Part shown: in pieces, positions 53,163 through 63,199 of the stretch
How positions within the stretch are numbered: position 1 is the stretch's first letter
How the letters are laid out: each line of letters starts with the position of its first letter
NCBI GenBank assembly: GCA_965221985.1
Contig: OZ244928.1
Coordinates: 3,509,948 to 3,573,947, forward strand
Source: J054 sp965221985
GTDB lineage: Bacteria > Pseudomonadota > Gammaproteobacteria > Steroidobacterales > GCA-2729495
Length of the DNA stretch: 64,000 bases
Reading direction: 5' to 3'
The notes under the pieces: model-generated
Database searches by the model: none
Told to the model about the DNA's origin: nothing
The model's input: the letters and a program-made list of their open reading frames with translations, nothing else
Made by a program: the position numbers and the translations under genes

Positions 53163-53960
53163 TTAGTACCCCAAGGGCCCGAAAACGTCGCGTTTGCCAA
53201 ACAGGCTGCGCGCAAATCGCCAGCGCACTTTGCCCGGCGTCAACCACCGGACCGCGGCACCGTTCTTGTCCGCCGCCAGCATACCCTCCACAAGAAATGG
53301 CGTGACAGTTTCCACGGTATCCGCCAATACGTTTAGTATCTTTTTGCTCTTTTCCCACTGCGGTCCGCGTTGCTCAGGTGGGGGTACCAGCAAATCCGTC
53401 ACCACGATCCCCGGACTTAGATAACACATCTTCACCGGCGTATTCTTCAGTTCCAAGGCTAGGGCCTTGGTGAAATAGGTCAGCGCATACTTCGTTGAGC
53501 CATAAGGCGCAACACCCGGCCGTACCATTCCATTGCTGCCCATGCCCTCCATATTGAAAATCTTTCCACCACCTTGTTCATACATACCGGGAATGGCGGC
53601 GCGACAACCGTTCATGAGGCCCAACAGATTAGTACGTACAGTCAAGGCATAATCCTCTGCCGGAATTGCGAAGAACGGGCCTTTGAATCCATCACGACCG
53701 GCATTGTTCACCCAAATGTCAACTTTGCCGAAGGCTTCAACGGACAGGTCCCAAAGTTTCTTGACTTGCTCGTACTCCGCAACATCACACTCTTGCCCGG
53801 CAATCTTGACGTCGGGGAATGAATCCTCCAGGTCCTTTACCGTGTTACTCACAGCATCAGGATTGCGGCTGGAGATCATGACCGAGTGGCCACGCTTGAG
53901 AAACTCCACAGCCATTCCTCGGCCAATTCCCTTGGTGCTGCCTGTAATCACGATGTTCAT
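53163..53960 (-). CDS. Short-chain dehydrogenase/reductase
   Basis: A 265-residue protein from ATG 53960 (AGGAGA ten bases before). Classical SDR motifs: cofactor loop TGSTKGIG, VNNAG, catalytic YGSTK (Y-x3-K), and a SPG segment (CYLSPGIVVTDLL). It uses NAD(P)H to reduce or oxidise a hydroxyl/carbonyl. The substrate is unknown. It is convergent with the kinase gene, 11 bases apart. Confidence 0.9.
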   Translation of the reverse strand: MNIVITGSTKGIGRGMAVEFLKRGHSVMISSRNPDAVSNTVKDLEDSFPDVKIAGQECDVAEYEQVKKLWDLSVEAFGKVDIWVNNAGRDGFKGPFFAIPAEDYALTVRTNLLGLMNGCRAAIPGMYEQGGGKIFNMEGMGSNGMVRPGVAPYGSTKYALTYFTKALALELKNTPVKMCYLSPGIVVTDLLVPPPEQRGPQWEKSKKILNVLADTVETVTPFLVEGMLAADKNGAAVRWLTPGKVRWRFARSLFGKRDVFGPLGY

Positions 53961-54300
53961 CTGCCATTCTCCTGATCCGGCGTTCGCGGCTCGATATCCG
54001 TGCCTCAATGAGTCTAGGATGTTAACGCTAAATACAGTGGCTACCGGGCGAGCCAAGCTTGGTAGTCACTCAAGCTACCGCGCTGCGGGCAGGATCCAGT
54101 TAACTTCGCTTGGAATCGCCGGAGCCCAAGGCTGCCTTGGCGGTGCCATGCAGAGAAACTTCAGGTCTGTCACCATTATCCAATGTCTCTAATGGCAATC
54201 TATTCTTGGCTCGTGGTCGGTAAGGGCTGTACCAACGCGCCGCTGATTCGCCAACACCGTGAGGCAATGCGACCAAGCCCTGATAAAGTTTCTACTGCTT
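53961..54300. other. Intergenic stretch between SDR and pgl
   Basis: About 340 bases with no gene, promoter or hairpin that I can support. Confidence 0.35.
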
Positions 54301-55014
54301 ATGGCTAAGGCAACAGCACCAAATCACTTAACCGCCAGCTGGAAAATCCTAGAAAACTGCTCCCAACTCGCGCTCGCCGCCGAAGAATTTATTTTTGCTC
54401 ATGCGCAGGAATGTTGCCGCACCCGCGGCGCCTTTCGCATGGCCTTGGCCGGCGGACGTACACCGGGACAAACTTACCGGCGCCTGCGGAATATCGAGAC
54501 AGAATGGTACAAGTGGCACATCTATTTCGGCGATGAGCGTTGCTTGCCTCGCGACCATCCAGAACGAAATGACTCTCTCGCACTACGTGAGTGGCTGACA
54601 CATGTCGAGATCCCAGAGGAGCAGGTTCATCGAATCCCGGCAGAACTCGGACCAGAGCGCGCAGCCCTACTGTACACGCCGATGATCCAGCAATTAGAAC
54701 GCCTGGATTTCACCGTACTTGGGCTGGGTGAAGATGGCCACACGGCAAGCCTGTTTCCAGGGAATGATCTGGGCGCGGAACCAGCTGATCCAGCCGTACT
54801 GTCTATCCGAAACTCGCCAAAGCCCCCTGCGGACCGAGTTAGCCTGAGTGCGCGAATACTCAGCCGGTCCCGCCAAGTCCTGGTGCTAATTTCCGGTAGC
54901 GGAAAAGCGCAGGCCGTCGCCAACTGGCGAGCCGGACAGGCGCTACCCATAGGAAAAATCCGACCGGATGCACCAGTGCAAGTTATGGTAACCGCGGATG
55001 CGCTTGACTTATAA
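54301..55014 (+). CDS. pgl: 6-phosphogluconolactonase
   Basis: A 237-residue protein of the DevB/SOL family. AMALAGGRTPGQTYRRL and YFGDERCLPRDHPERND are the family blocks, and GLGEDGHTASLFPG is the signature around the catalytic His. It hydrolyses 6-phospho-gluconolactone in the oxidative pentose phosphate or Entner-Doudoroff pathway. zwf, edd or gnd are not nearby, so the gene stands alone. ATG 54301 was chosen; an upstream in-frame ATG at 54259 is less likely. Confidence 0.88.
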   Translation: MAKATAPNHLTASWKILENCSQLALAAEEFIFAHAQECCRTRGAFRMALAGGRTPGQTYRRLRNIETEWYKWHIYFGDERCLPRDHPERNDSLALREWLTHVEIPEEQVHRIPAELGPERAALLYTPMIQQLERLDFTVLGLGEDGHTASLFPGNDLGAEPADPAVLSIRNSPKPPADRVSLSARILSRSRQVLVLISGSGKAQAVANWRAGQALPIGKIRPDAPVQVMVTADALDL

Positions 55015-55164
55015 GCCTTAAACCTGAGGTACTCAAGTCAGACCATGGCTGCGCGGCCACCCCTAAGTGATTTAGCAAAATATCTTCGCGTGCATTGCAA
55101 TGTACCGCCGCTTTATTGAAACTCAACAACTGTTCGGCTAAGCAATCCCCACCCTGATTAAGAC

Positions 55165-56106
55165 ATGGCTGGTTCATCTCGCAAAGCAATCTACGCCGCT
55201 CTAATTGGCAATGGCCTTATTGCCGTCACAAAATTTGTCGCCGCTACTATCACCGGCAGCGCGGCGATGCTATCCGAGGGCATACATTCGCTAGTTGATA
55301 CTGGCAATCAATTGCTATTGCTCTACGGACTAAAGCGGGCAGCGCGTCCACCGAGCCCCGGCTTTCCTTTTGGTCATGGCAAAGAAGTATATTTTTGGTC
55401 TTTCGCCGTTGCAGTCTTGATCTTCGCCTTGGGCGCAGGCATATCCCTGTATCAAGGTTACTCGCACATTGTGCATCCAGAGCAATTGCAAAACGTCACC
55501 GTGAACTACATCGTATTGGCGCTAGCCATTCTGTTTGAAGGCTTTGCCTTTACCATTGCCTTCCGAGAATTTACCGCGCGAAAGGGCGATTTAGGTTTGT
55601 TGGCAGCGGTAAAGCAGGGAAAGGACCCAACTCTTTACGTCGTGCTGTTCGAAGATGGCGCCGCCATGCTGGGGCTGCTGGTGGCCTTGGTCGGTATTGC
55701 CTTAGCCGATATCACCGGCAACACCATCTTCGACGGGCTTGCCTCCATTGTTATCGGAGTTATTCTCGGTCTTACCGCTTTTTGGCTAGCTTATGAAACC
55801 CAAAGCTTGCTCATCGGTGAAAGCGCAGCCAGCTGGATCGACCAGGACATTCGCCGAGTATTGGATGGGCAGGAAGGCATCACAACGGTGAATGAAGTGG
55901 CCACACTGCATATGGGGCCGGAATTTATTCTGGTCACGGCTAGCGTCGATTTTGCAAACCATATGACGGCGGATGATGTCGAGGCCAAGGTGGCGGAACT
56001 GACACGGGCAATCAAGGACATTGATACGTCTGTTAAGCGCGTGTTTATCGAGGCAGAAAAACCCAGGGATCACCTGCAGGAAGTCGCGGAATCCCTCGAA
56101 GATTAG
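55165..56106 (+). CDS. Cation diffusion facilitator (CDF) metal transporter
   Basis: A 313-residue protein with six hydrophobic segments. Metal-binding residues of helices 2 and 5 are present in LSEGIHSLVDTGNQ and LFEDGAAMLG, and FPFGHGKEVYFWS is a typical cytoplasmic loop. The C-terminal cytoplasmic domain (TTVNEVATLHMGPEFILVTASV) is the ferredoxin-like dimerisation domain. It exports zinc or a related divalent ion by proton exchange. The sequence type is close to the SLC30A9-like group. The downstream ApbE gene has a different function. Confidence 0.88.
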   Translation: MAGSSRKAIYAALIGNGLIAVTKFVAATITGSAAMLSEGIHSLVDTGNQLLLLYGLKRAARPPSPGFPFGHGKEVYFWSFAVAVLIFALGAGISLYQGYSHIVHPEQLQNVTVNYIVLALAILFEGFAFTIAFREFTARKGDLGLLAAVKQGKDPTLYVVLFEDGAAMLGLLVALVGIALADITGNTIFDGLASIVIGVILGLTAFWLAYETQSLLIGESAASWIDQDIRRVLDGQEGITTVNEVATLHMGPEFILVTASVDFANHMTADDVEAKVAELTRAIKDIDTSVKRVFIEAEKPRDHLQEVAESLED

Positions 56107-56272
56107 ATAGGCCGTGCCAACAAACGCAATGCGTCGCGCCAGCTTAAAGTTACCCCATGTTGAGCCAGTCGATCAGCTACCAGCAGGCTCGGAATCAAGA
56201 TGCGGGCTAGATGAACTGTCGTCATTGCTGCCGGCTGTTCCGCCTGACCGCAGAACAGGCAAGCCGCGCGCG

Positions 56273-57304
56273 ATGAGTCTTTTCTCCGTGGCATCAATTG
56301 CCTATAGCAGCCTATTTTTTCTGATGGTCCTACTGGCGAGTTGCCAGAAAGCCACTCCCCTTGAATTTTCCGGCAAGACCATGGGGACGAGCTACGCAAT
56401 CCGTGTGAGTTCACTACCACATGGAGACGAATTACGGTCATTCGTCGAGCTCGTGGACGATGAATTGGAATCCATCGAGCAAAGTATATCGACTTATCGA
56501 GAAGACTCGGAGCTTTCTCGATTCAATACGCAGCAAAGTCTGGATTGGATTGAGGTCTCACTACCTCTGGCGCAAATCGTCGTGCACGCGCAAGAGATTT
56601 CAAAATTATCCGACGGTGCTTTCGATATCACCATGGGCCCATTGGTTGAACTCTGGGGATTCGGTTCCAGAAAATCGACATTAAAACCACCAACCGTCGA
56701 GCAAATTGCGAAGGCTAGCACGCGCGTTGGATATCGACACTTGCAGAGTCGCCTAGCACCGCCGGCGCTGCGAAAGCTGCGCGCTGACCTCTCCCTGGAT
56801 CTATCTGCGATGGCAAAAGGTTACGCCGTGGACCGTATCGCCGAATTGCTGAACGCGCGTGGCTTGGAAAACTATTTGATCGAAATCGGCGGAGAGATAC
56901 GGGCGCGGGGACGCAAAGCCCCCGGAAAGGCCTGGCGGGTTGGGATTGAACAACCTCGTGCCCAGAACCGAAGTGTCAATCGGGTTCTTAAATTGCGCGA
57001 CCTCGCCGTTGCCACTTCGGGTAACGATCGAAATTACTTTACAGCGGAACAAAACCGCTACGGACATATTATCGATCCCCGCAGTGGTAAGCCGACCAGT
57101 CACGGCCTGGCTTCGGTAACGGTCTTGGCCAAGGACTGTTCAACAGCCGACGCTTGGGCCACGGCCCTGGCCGTGGCGGGTGCCAAGGAAGGCTTGAGAA
57201 TTGCCAATGAACTGGGCATTCAAGCCTTTTTCATCTACGTTCAAGGGGACAGATTTCTTACCAGCGGGAGTCAAGCTTTTGAGGCTCAATTTGGCTCGCA
57301 ATAA
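56273..57304 (+). CDS. apbE: FAD:protein FMN transferase ApbE, lipoprotein form
   Basis: A 343-residue protein. I prefer the ATG at 56273, which begins a signal ending in the lipobox LASC. An earlier in-frame start at 56114 adds 53 residues that do not look like an export signal. ApbE blocks: MGTSYAIRV, GAFDITMGPLVELWGFG, DLSAMAKGYAVDRIA, YLIEIGGEIRARG, HIIDPRSGKP and the conserved TADAWATAL. It attaches FMN covalently to proteins such as NqrB/RnfG in the periplasm. No target protein is seen nearby. Confidence 0.9.
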   Translation: MSLFSVASIAYSSLFFLMVLLASCQKATPLEFSGKTMGTSYAIRVSSLPHGDELRSFVELVDDELESIEQSISTYREDSELSRFNTQQSLDWIEVSLPLAQIVVHAQEISKLSDGAFDITMGPLVELWGFGSRKSTLKPPTVEQIAKASTRVGYRHLQSRLAPPALRKLRADLSLDLSAMAKGYAVDRIAELLNARGLENYLIEIGGEIRARGRKAPGKAWRVGIEQPRAQNRSVNRVLKLRDLAVATSGNDRNYFTAEQNRYGHIIDPRSGKPTSHGLASVTVLAKDCSTADAWATALAVAGAKEGLRIANELGIQAFFIYVQGDRFLTSGSQAFEAQFGSQ

Positions 57305-57331
57305 GCTTCGGCTGCACCGGCGGAGTCATAC

Positions 57332-57697
57332 ATGCTCGATCATCTAGGCTTAGCAGTTAACAACTATGAAAAGAGCAAAGCTTTCTATGCTCAAGCACTA
57401 AAACCATTAGGATACAAACTGGTGGAAGAATTCCAGCGACGTGCCGGCTTCGGCCCGCCCGGCAAACCATTGTTCTGGATACATGCACGGCGGCCGGCGC
57501 ACACTGACTTACACATTGCGTTCAGCGCCAGCAATCGCAGTGCGGTGGACGAATTTTTCGCCGCCGCCACCCAGGCCGGCGGCAGCGGGAATGGCCCACC
57601 AGGCCTGCGCCCACGATACCACGCGAATTACTATGGCGCCTTCGTCCTTGATCCGGATGGCAACAACATCGAAGCTGTTTGCCACCAGCCAGACTAG
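57332..57697 (+). CDS. VOC-family protein, second copy
   Basis: A 121-residue protein with GGAG before the ATG. It is a one-domain glyoxalase/bleomycin-resistance fold: MLDHLGLAVNNYEKSKAFY with H4, HTDLHIAFSA with histidines, and DPDGNNIEAVCH with the terminal Glu of the metal triad. The reaction is not predictable. It follows apbE by 27 bases on the same strand. Confidence 0.82.
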   Translation: MLDHLGLAVNNYEKSKAFYAQALKPLGYKLVEEFQRRAGFGPPGKPLFWIHARRPAHTDLHIAFSASNRSAVDEFFAAATQAGGSGNGPPGLRPRYHANYYGAFVLDPDGNNIEAVCHQPD

Positions 57698-57743
57698 GCC
57701 AGACCAGCGCGCAAGAAATCTATCTCACGCCATTCTTTTCGAT

Positions 57744-58763
57744 TTAGTCTCGCAATGCCGGGATCAAATACTCGCCGATAATCTGAATAGATGCATCGGC
57801 ATCGCGGTGCATACGCAGCGCAACCTCATTCAGCCCCAACGCCTTAAACTTTTTCAACTCTGCAACCACCCGTGGAATATCATCTAGCCCACCGGTAAAC
57901 GTCAGATGCGTGATTAATTCTTCAATAATTCGATCGGGCACACCCTCGATGACATCAGTTTTTTGCACAAAAGCCTGCAGGAAAGCCGGCCAGTTTTTCT
58001 CCACGAATTCCGTATCTTCCGGGCTTAAGAACGAGGAGATGTACTCCCGCTGCAATACGCCCCGCCAAACCAATTCTTGTCGAGCTTCCGCCATTGCGAG
58101 TTCGGGATCGGACTTGATATGCCAAGCGAAAAAGTTACTTAAACGCAAATCACCGCGCTGCCGCGCCGATCGCGCTAAGCCCGTGTCGATATTCGCAAGA
58201 ATGCCCCCGAGCATGGGTAGGGTTGCATCGCTGAGCATGATTCCGTCCGCCACTTCGGCGGCCATGGCCAACATTTGCGGACCGTTGGAGCCAACATACA
58301 AGATAGGTGGCGTGCTACAGGCCCACTCTGCCCGGTAGTTTTGTGCGCGAAATAGCTCGCCTTCAACGGTGGCGAGCTCCCCACGAGCGAGTTCGCGCAA
58401 AATATTCACGGTTTCACGCGTGGCCGTCACCCGCCGCAGCGGCTCAATACCCATCGCGCCCATGGCGGAACGGCCCAGTCCGCCCAACAATAGGTCGGCA
58501 CGACCATCGCACATCTCAGCCAGCGTCAACAAAGTATCGGCGATTTTTACTGGCTGCTTTTCGTAAGGGCTTAGAGGCAACACACCGAGACGCAGTCTGG
58601 AAGTGGCGCGAGCCAAGGGCACCAACGACAAAAAAGGATCTCGGCGTGCCGGAAAATTGGATGTCCACAACCGGTGCACACCCAGTTCTTCGGCCAGCAG
58701 CCCTAAACGCAGCACCTCATCGGCTGCGGTTCCGGGTTCCAAAATAATGTCGACTTCCACCAT
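57744..58763 (-). CDS. LLM-class flavin-dependent oxidoreductase (F420/FMN luciferase-like)
   Basis: A 339-residue protein from ATG 58763, next to an AGGAGG run; a TTG 18 bases upstream is possible. TIM-barrel luciferase-like pattern: EELGVHRLWTSNFP, LVPLARATSRLRLGVLPL, LLGGLGRSAMG, ILYVGSNGPQMLAMAAEVADGIML. The family uses FMN or F420 for oxygenation or reduction. It is divergent from the PQQ dehydrogenase, and the two starts lie 100 bases apart. Cofactor choice cannot be told from sequence. Confidence 0.85.
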   Translation of the reverse strand: MVEVDIILEPGTAADEVLRLGLLAEELGVHRLWTSNFPARRDPFLSLVPLARATSRLRLGVLPLSPYEKQPVKIADTLLTLAEMCDGRADLLLGGLGRSAMGAMGIEPLRRVTATRETVNILRELARGELATVEGELFRAQNYRAEWACSTPPILYVGSNGPQMLAMAAEVADGIMLSDATLPMLGGILANIDTGLARSARQRGDLRLSNFFAWHIKSDPELAMAEARQELVWRGVLQREYISSFLSPEDTEFVEKNWPAFLQAFVQKTDVIEGVPDRIIEELITHLTFTGGLDDIPRVVAELKKFKALGLNEVALRMHRDADASIQIIGEYLIPALRD

Positions 58764-58863
58764 CGCCTCCTGTGCCGCCAATTCGCTCGTGTTAGTACGG
58801 ATAGCTAGTAATCGGCATAAACACTACTATTACAAAAAGGCGGCTGACAGTCAGGTCCGAATA

Positions 58864-60861
58864 ATGCGAATAGAAAATCTGCTTGTAGCAGGAGCCAGCG
58901 TAATTGCGTCAGCATTTGTCTTCGCGCAAGACTCGGATTGGAGTCACTACGGCGGCAATGCCGGCGGCCAACAATATTCCGCGTTGAATCAAATCAATCC
59001 AGATAATGTCAGTCGACTGACCCTGGCCTGGGAATATCGCACCGGAGAACTGCAACGGCGCAGTGAATTCGCCAATGCAACGGCCAAGGTTCAAGTGAAT
59101 CCCATTTTGCTGCCGGCAGAAGCCGGCGGGCACTTGGTACTCTGCTCGCCTTTCAATCGGCTGATCGCGCTAGATCCATCGACGGGCGAAGAACGCTGGG
59201 TCTTTGACCCCGAGATTCGCATCAGCGGCTACGCCACTGACGATGATCCGGAAGGCTTGCGTAACCCGGCATTTGCTAATTGCCGCGGCGTTGCCTACTG
59301 GCAAGATCCGCGCCCCAAGGAAAACACGGACTGCTCGCATCGATTGTTCATGGCGACCAATGATTTGCGCTTGATCGCAGCAGACGCAAAAAACGGAAAC
59401 CTATGCGCAGAATTCGGTGAAGGCGGCATCGTCGCCCTAGAGCCGGCAATCCTAGCTACTCATCCGCCCGCTGCCATTGGCGAAGTTAGGTTTAATTCAC
59501 CGCCGGTCGTGGTCAACAACAAAGTCGTGATCGGATCAACGGTGCGCGACAATCATCGCAGCGACGCGCCCAATGGTGCTGTCCGGGCCTTCGATGCGCG
59601 CAGCGGCGAAAGCGCGTGGACCTGGGACCCGATTCCGCGCGATGAGTCCGACCCGGAATTCAAGAACTGGACGAGCGAAGCGGCGGCCAATATCGGCGGC
59701 GGGAATGTTTGGGGCATCATGAGCAGCGATGAGGCTTTGGACCTCATCTACTTGCCGACCTCTGAACCCTCACCCGATTTTTACGGCGGAACCCGCCCCG
59801 GCGACAATCGCTACGCGGATTCCATCGTCGCCCTTAGAGGCAGCAGCGGCGAAGTCGCCTGGCATTTTCAAACCATTCATCACGATGTTTGGGACTACGA
59901 CAACGCCGCTCAACCCACCTTTGCCGAACTGGAAAAAAACGGCCAGCCATTTCCTGCCGTTATTTTAGGCACCAAAACCGGCATGTTATTTACTTTTCAT
60001 CGGGCAACAGGCGAGCCCTTCTTTCCCATTGAAGAACGGCCGGTTCCACAAGATGGCGTACCCGGCGAACAACTCTCTCCGACCCAACCTTTTCCGGTAA
60101 AGCCACCACCTTTAGTCCCCCATGGATTTTCGGCTGACGATTTCTGGGGCATTAGTTTCATAGACAAAGGTCAGTGCCGAAAGAGCTATGCAAAATTTCG
60201 CATGGGTCCCATCTACACGCCGCCGTCGCTGGAAGGCACCATCATCATGCCCTCCACCGCCGGCGGTATCAATTGGGGTGGCGTGGCGGTAGATCCCCGC
60301 ACGCGGGTGCTGGTGACCAAGGTGCTGAGGATGGCACACTTTGCCCAGTTGATTCCGGTAGAGGAACTCGCCGCGACGGACGAAGCAAGGGAAAATCTAA
60401 TGGGCGCGCCCGCACCATTGCTCGGGACACCGTATGCGCTCAGGCAAGGCCCAGTAACTTCTCCGATGTTCACACCATGCAATGCGCCACCCTGGTCGGC
60501 ATTGGTGGCCGTGGATCTGCAGGCCGGCGAGATAATTTGGCAAACCGCCCTGGGCAGCCTGGACACCCTAATGCCCATACCATTGCCCCTAAAATGGGGC
60601 ACGGCTAGTTTTGGCGGGCCCATGGTGACTGCCGGTGGCCTAGTATTCATCGGCGCAACTCAGGATGACCGACTAAGGGCTTTTGATTTGCTCAGCGGTG
60701 AAGAACGCTGGAGCGCCACATTGCCCACGGGCGCCTTTGCCATGCCGATGAGCTATGCAGTAAATGGCAGGCAGTTTATTGTTATTGCCGCAGGCGGCCA
60801 TCCTTTCATTTATCCTAAACCCGGCGATCATCTACTCGCTTTCGCATTGCCCCGCGAATAA
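58864..60861 (+). CDS. PQQ-dependent quinoprotein dehydrogenase, secreted
   Basis: A 665-residue protein with a signal peptide (MRIENLLVAGASVIASAFVFAQ). Eight-bladed quinoprotein pattern: SHYGGNAGGQQYSALNQINPDNV at the start, repeated ALDPSTGEERWVFD, AFDARSGESAWTWDP and LLSGEERWSA, and a W-docking pattern. It resembles soluble glucose- or alcohol-type quinoprotein dehydrogenases, but lacks the five-helix membrane anchor of mGDH. It oxidises an alcohol or sugar in the periplasm using PQQ. No pqq biosynthesis or cytochrome gene is nearby. ATG 58864 is preceded by AGGT. Confidence 0.88.
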   Translation: MRIENLLVAGASVIASAFVFAQDSDWSHYGGNAGGQQYSALNQINPDNVSRLTLAWEYRTGELQRRSEFANATAKVQVNPILLPAEAGGHLVLCSPFNRLIALDPSTGEERWVFDPEIRISGYATDDDPEGLRNPAFANCRGVAYWQDPRPKENTDCSHRLFMATNDLRLIAADAKNGNLCAEFGEGGIVALEPAILATHPPAAIGEVRFNSPPVVVNNKVVIGSTVRDNHRSDAPNGAVRAFDARSGESAWTWDPIPRDESDPEFKNWTSEAAANIGGGNVWGIMSSDEALDLIYLPTSEPSPDFYGGTRPGDNRYADSIVALRGSSGEVAWHFQTIHHDVWDYDNAAQPTFAELEKNGQPFPAVILGTKTGMLFTFHRATGEPFFPIEERPVPQDGVPGEQLSPTQPFPVKPPPLVPHGFSADDFWGISFIDKGQCRKSYAKFRMGPIYTPPSLEGTIIMPSTAGGINWGGVAVDPRTRVLVTKVLRMAHFAQLIPVEELAATDEARENLMGAPAPLLGTPYALRQGPVTSPMFTPCNAPPWSALVAVDLQAGEIIWQTALGSLDTLMPIPLPLKWGTASFGGPMVTAGGLVFIGATQDDRLRAFDLLSGEERWSATLPTGAFAMPMSYAVNGRQFIVIAAGGHPFIYPKPGDHLLAFALPRE

Positions 60862-60933
60862 GTCTCGGCCACGCGGTGGTCGCCAATGAACGGCGATGCA
60901 AACTAAAAGTCGCCGGCAAACGAAGATCATCCC

Positions 60934-62175
60934 ATGCCAAATCAATCCGAAGCGCAAGCCTCCCTGGCCGACCGTTTGCTCCTAGCCAGTGGCGTCGTTT
61001 TGTTCGCCATTGGCCAATCGCTAAATTTCATCATCGTCGCACCGATGGCACGCAGCATCGGCTTAACTGAACAACAGTTCGGCCTAGCCTTCACTCTAGC
61101 TAGTTTACCCTTGGTATTTAGCGCACCGTTCTGGGGCCGGCGTAGCGATATTCTGGGCCGCAAACCAGTATTCATCTTCGGCTTACTAGGCAGCGGAATC
61201 GGGACTTTCGCCCTGGCCCTATGCCTTAGAGCCGGCATGGATAGCAAGCTGACGGTAATCGGTACCCTGATCGCAATTACGCTGGCACGCAGTCTGTATG
61301 GCTTGACCTCATCGGCCATTTATCCAGCGGCCGCGGCTTATATGGCAGATGTGACGACCTGGCAGAATCGCGCCAAGGGCATGGCATTGATCGGCAGTGC
61401 CAACAGCTTCGGCTCGATTATCGGACCGTTCATGGCGGCATCCCTGGCATTTGCCGGCGCGCTGGTACCCATGTATTTCGCGGCCGGGTTATGTATTGCC
61501 GGCGCCGCCGCCGCCGTGATACTGCTGCGAGAACCGAAAAAACATGCCGCACGGCCCACTGGCAAATCAGACTTGAAATGGACCGACCCACGTTTGCGTC
61601 CCTATATGATTTTATGGGCCTGCTTTTTTTTGGTGTTTATCGCCCTAAATCTGCTGACCGCGTTCTACATCGAAGACAAGCTGGGCATCACGGACAAGGC
61701 CGCTGTTATTCGCACCGCAAGCCTGGTGCTGGTGAGCATGGCTGGTGTGATCACAGTCGTCCAGGGTGTATTCCTGCAAATTTGGCGTGTGCCGCCGCGG
61801 ATTTTGCTGCGTCTTTGTGGTCCCGCTTTTTGTGCGGCCTTGCTGCTCATGGCCTTTGCCACGAACACTTGGATGCTAATGGGCGGATATGGTCTGCTCG
61901 GCCTATCCTTCTCCTTCGCTACGCCGGGCATCAACGGAGCCGCCAGTTTGGCCATGAAACCGGAAGAACAAGGCGCGGCCGCCGGATACCTCAGCGCGTC
62001 CAACACCGTGGGTGCGATTTTCGCACCACTATTGGGTACGACAATTTATCAAATTGCACCCAATGCTCCGTTTCTGTTCGGTGCCGGGCTATTCGCGATT
62101 CTTAGCCTCTATGCGCTGACCATCAAAGTTGCTGACCCTGCAATAAGCAGGCCACTGAAAACCGTGAGTCCGTAA
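60934..62175 (+). CDS. MFS transporter
   Basis: A 413-residue membrane protein with about twelve hydrophobic segments. The loop after helix 2 is GRRSDILGRKPVF, a good facilitator motif, and a conserved proline-rich helix 5 region (SANSFGSIIGPFMAASLAFAGALVPMYFAAG) follows. It lies 72 bases downstream of the PQQ dehydrogenase on the same strand and probably handles a related compound. It belongs to the drug/sugar-efflux-like group, but that is not certain. Confidence 0.85.
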   Translation: MPNQSEAQASLADRLLLASGVVLFAIGQSLNFIIVAPMARSIGLTEQQFGLAFTLASLPLVFSAPFWGRRSDILGRKPVFIFGLLGSGIGTFALALCLRAGMDSKLTVIGTLIAITLARSLYGLTSSAIYPAAAAYMADVTTWQNRAKGMALIGSANSFGSIIGPFMAASLAFAGALVPMYFAAGLCIAGAAAAVILLREPKKHAARPTGKSDLKWTDPRLRPYMILWACFFLVFIALNLLTAFYIEDKLGITDKAAVIRTASLVLVSMAGVITVVQGVFLQIWRVPPRILLRLCGPAFCAALLLMAFATNTWMLMGGYGLLGLSFSFATPGINGAASLAMKPEEQGAAAGYLSASNTVGAIFAPLLGTTIYQIAPNAPFLFGAGLFAILSLYALTIKVADPAISRPLKTVSP

Positions 62176-62228
62176 GCCTTAGCGCCGGCAACCTATCGAC
62201 TGATCCGTGACGATTCAAAGCCATCAAT

Positions 62229-63092
62229 TTACGCACCATCCTGCGTATAAGGGAAGCCATGCCGAATAGACAGTTCAGCTTTCGTCAACTCCTTACCCAG
62301 ATAGCAAGCATGATCAAGCTTTGAAACCCAGTTGTTACGCACTAACGTCAAATAGAGACTGCGTGCATCACGACCCTCGATAACCCGCAGCAGTTTCTCT
62401 TTATAAGAATAGTGCTCAACTAGGATCACAGCATTCCCTTCGATATTCACCACGAAGTATCCAGATTTGTCGAGCTTAATACGCTGCGGATCTTCACCCT
62501 CCGCCACTACATATTCCACGGATGGATAGGCTGATCCATCTGAGACGTTGCTCGCGCTAAGAGACACGGACTTTGGAGCTTGGGATGCAAGTTCTTCGAT
62601 CTTGGCATGAATCTCGGCCACGTCCATGCAATTAATCATGAAGTGTGGCTCTACCTGCGCGCGAAACGCCGCAACCTCCTCCGCGCTGGTATTCGGTAGC
62701 TGCGGCCGCATGCCGGGAGACCCGGGGATGCGGCGCTGCTCGTCGATGCCATTTTTGAATAAAGCCTCAAGGGTTGCGCCCGTTAGATGCTTTGGCGGCT
62801 CGGCGCCAACGCAAAGCAATATTCGTATGGCCGAATTCGATAGGACATTCTTGATGATCTTTTCGATACCAATATTTTCGGTTTCGACCTTGCCAGTGAT
62901 GCACAAACCAGGGGGTGGACTATCAGCCACGGCCGATGCCAATTCGACGCTACCCAAGGTACAAACAGCCACCGGCGCCCTTGGGTCGCTCACAACATAT
63001 TTGCCCGGAACATAAGGCCACTGTCTGCGCTTGGCCTTTGTCGTTGCAAATCTTCGTGAAAGATAAAAGCCGAATTCGGCCATGCGCGACAT
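62229..63092 (-). CDS. MtrA-like (tetrahydromethanopterin S-methyltransferase A/DUF4346) protein
   Basis: A 287-residue protein whose central part matches MtrA: VAVCTLGSVELASAV, CITGKVETENIGIEKIIKN, IRILLCVGAEPPKHLTGATLEAL, then NGIDEQRRIPGSPGMRPQLPN. The C-terminal part (YFVVNIEGNAVILVEHYSYKEKLLRVIEGRDARSLYLTLV) matches DUF4346. In methanogens MtrA carries the corrinoid that transfers a methyl group; stand-alone bacterial relatives have no settled role. AGGGG precedes the start. It lies 107 bases upstream of... the UbiD gene's stop, which is on the same strand and at the right edge. Confidence 0.8.
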   Translation of the reverse strand: MSRMAEFGFYLSRRFATTKAKRRQWPYVPGKYVVSDPRAPVAVCTLGSVELASAVADSPPPGLCITGKVETENIGIEKIIKNVLSNSAIRILLCVGAEPPKHLTGATLEALFKNGIDEQRRIPGSPGMRPQLPNTSAEEVAAFRAQVEPHFMINCMDVAEIHAKIEELASQAPKSVSLSASNVSDGSAYPSVEYVVAEGEDPQRIKLDKSGYFVVNIEGNAVILVEHYSYKEKLLRVIEGRDARSLYLTLVRNNWVSKLDHACYLGKELTKAELSIRHGFPYTQDGA

Positions 63093-63199
63093 TTTCTACA
63101 ATCCCCTCGGCATAGTTAGTAACCGACTTGGCTAAATAGCGACTAAGACTTTATCTCATCGGCTAATTCACGCACGCGGAATTTCTCACAGCTATTTAG

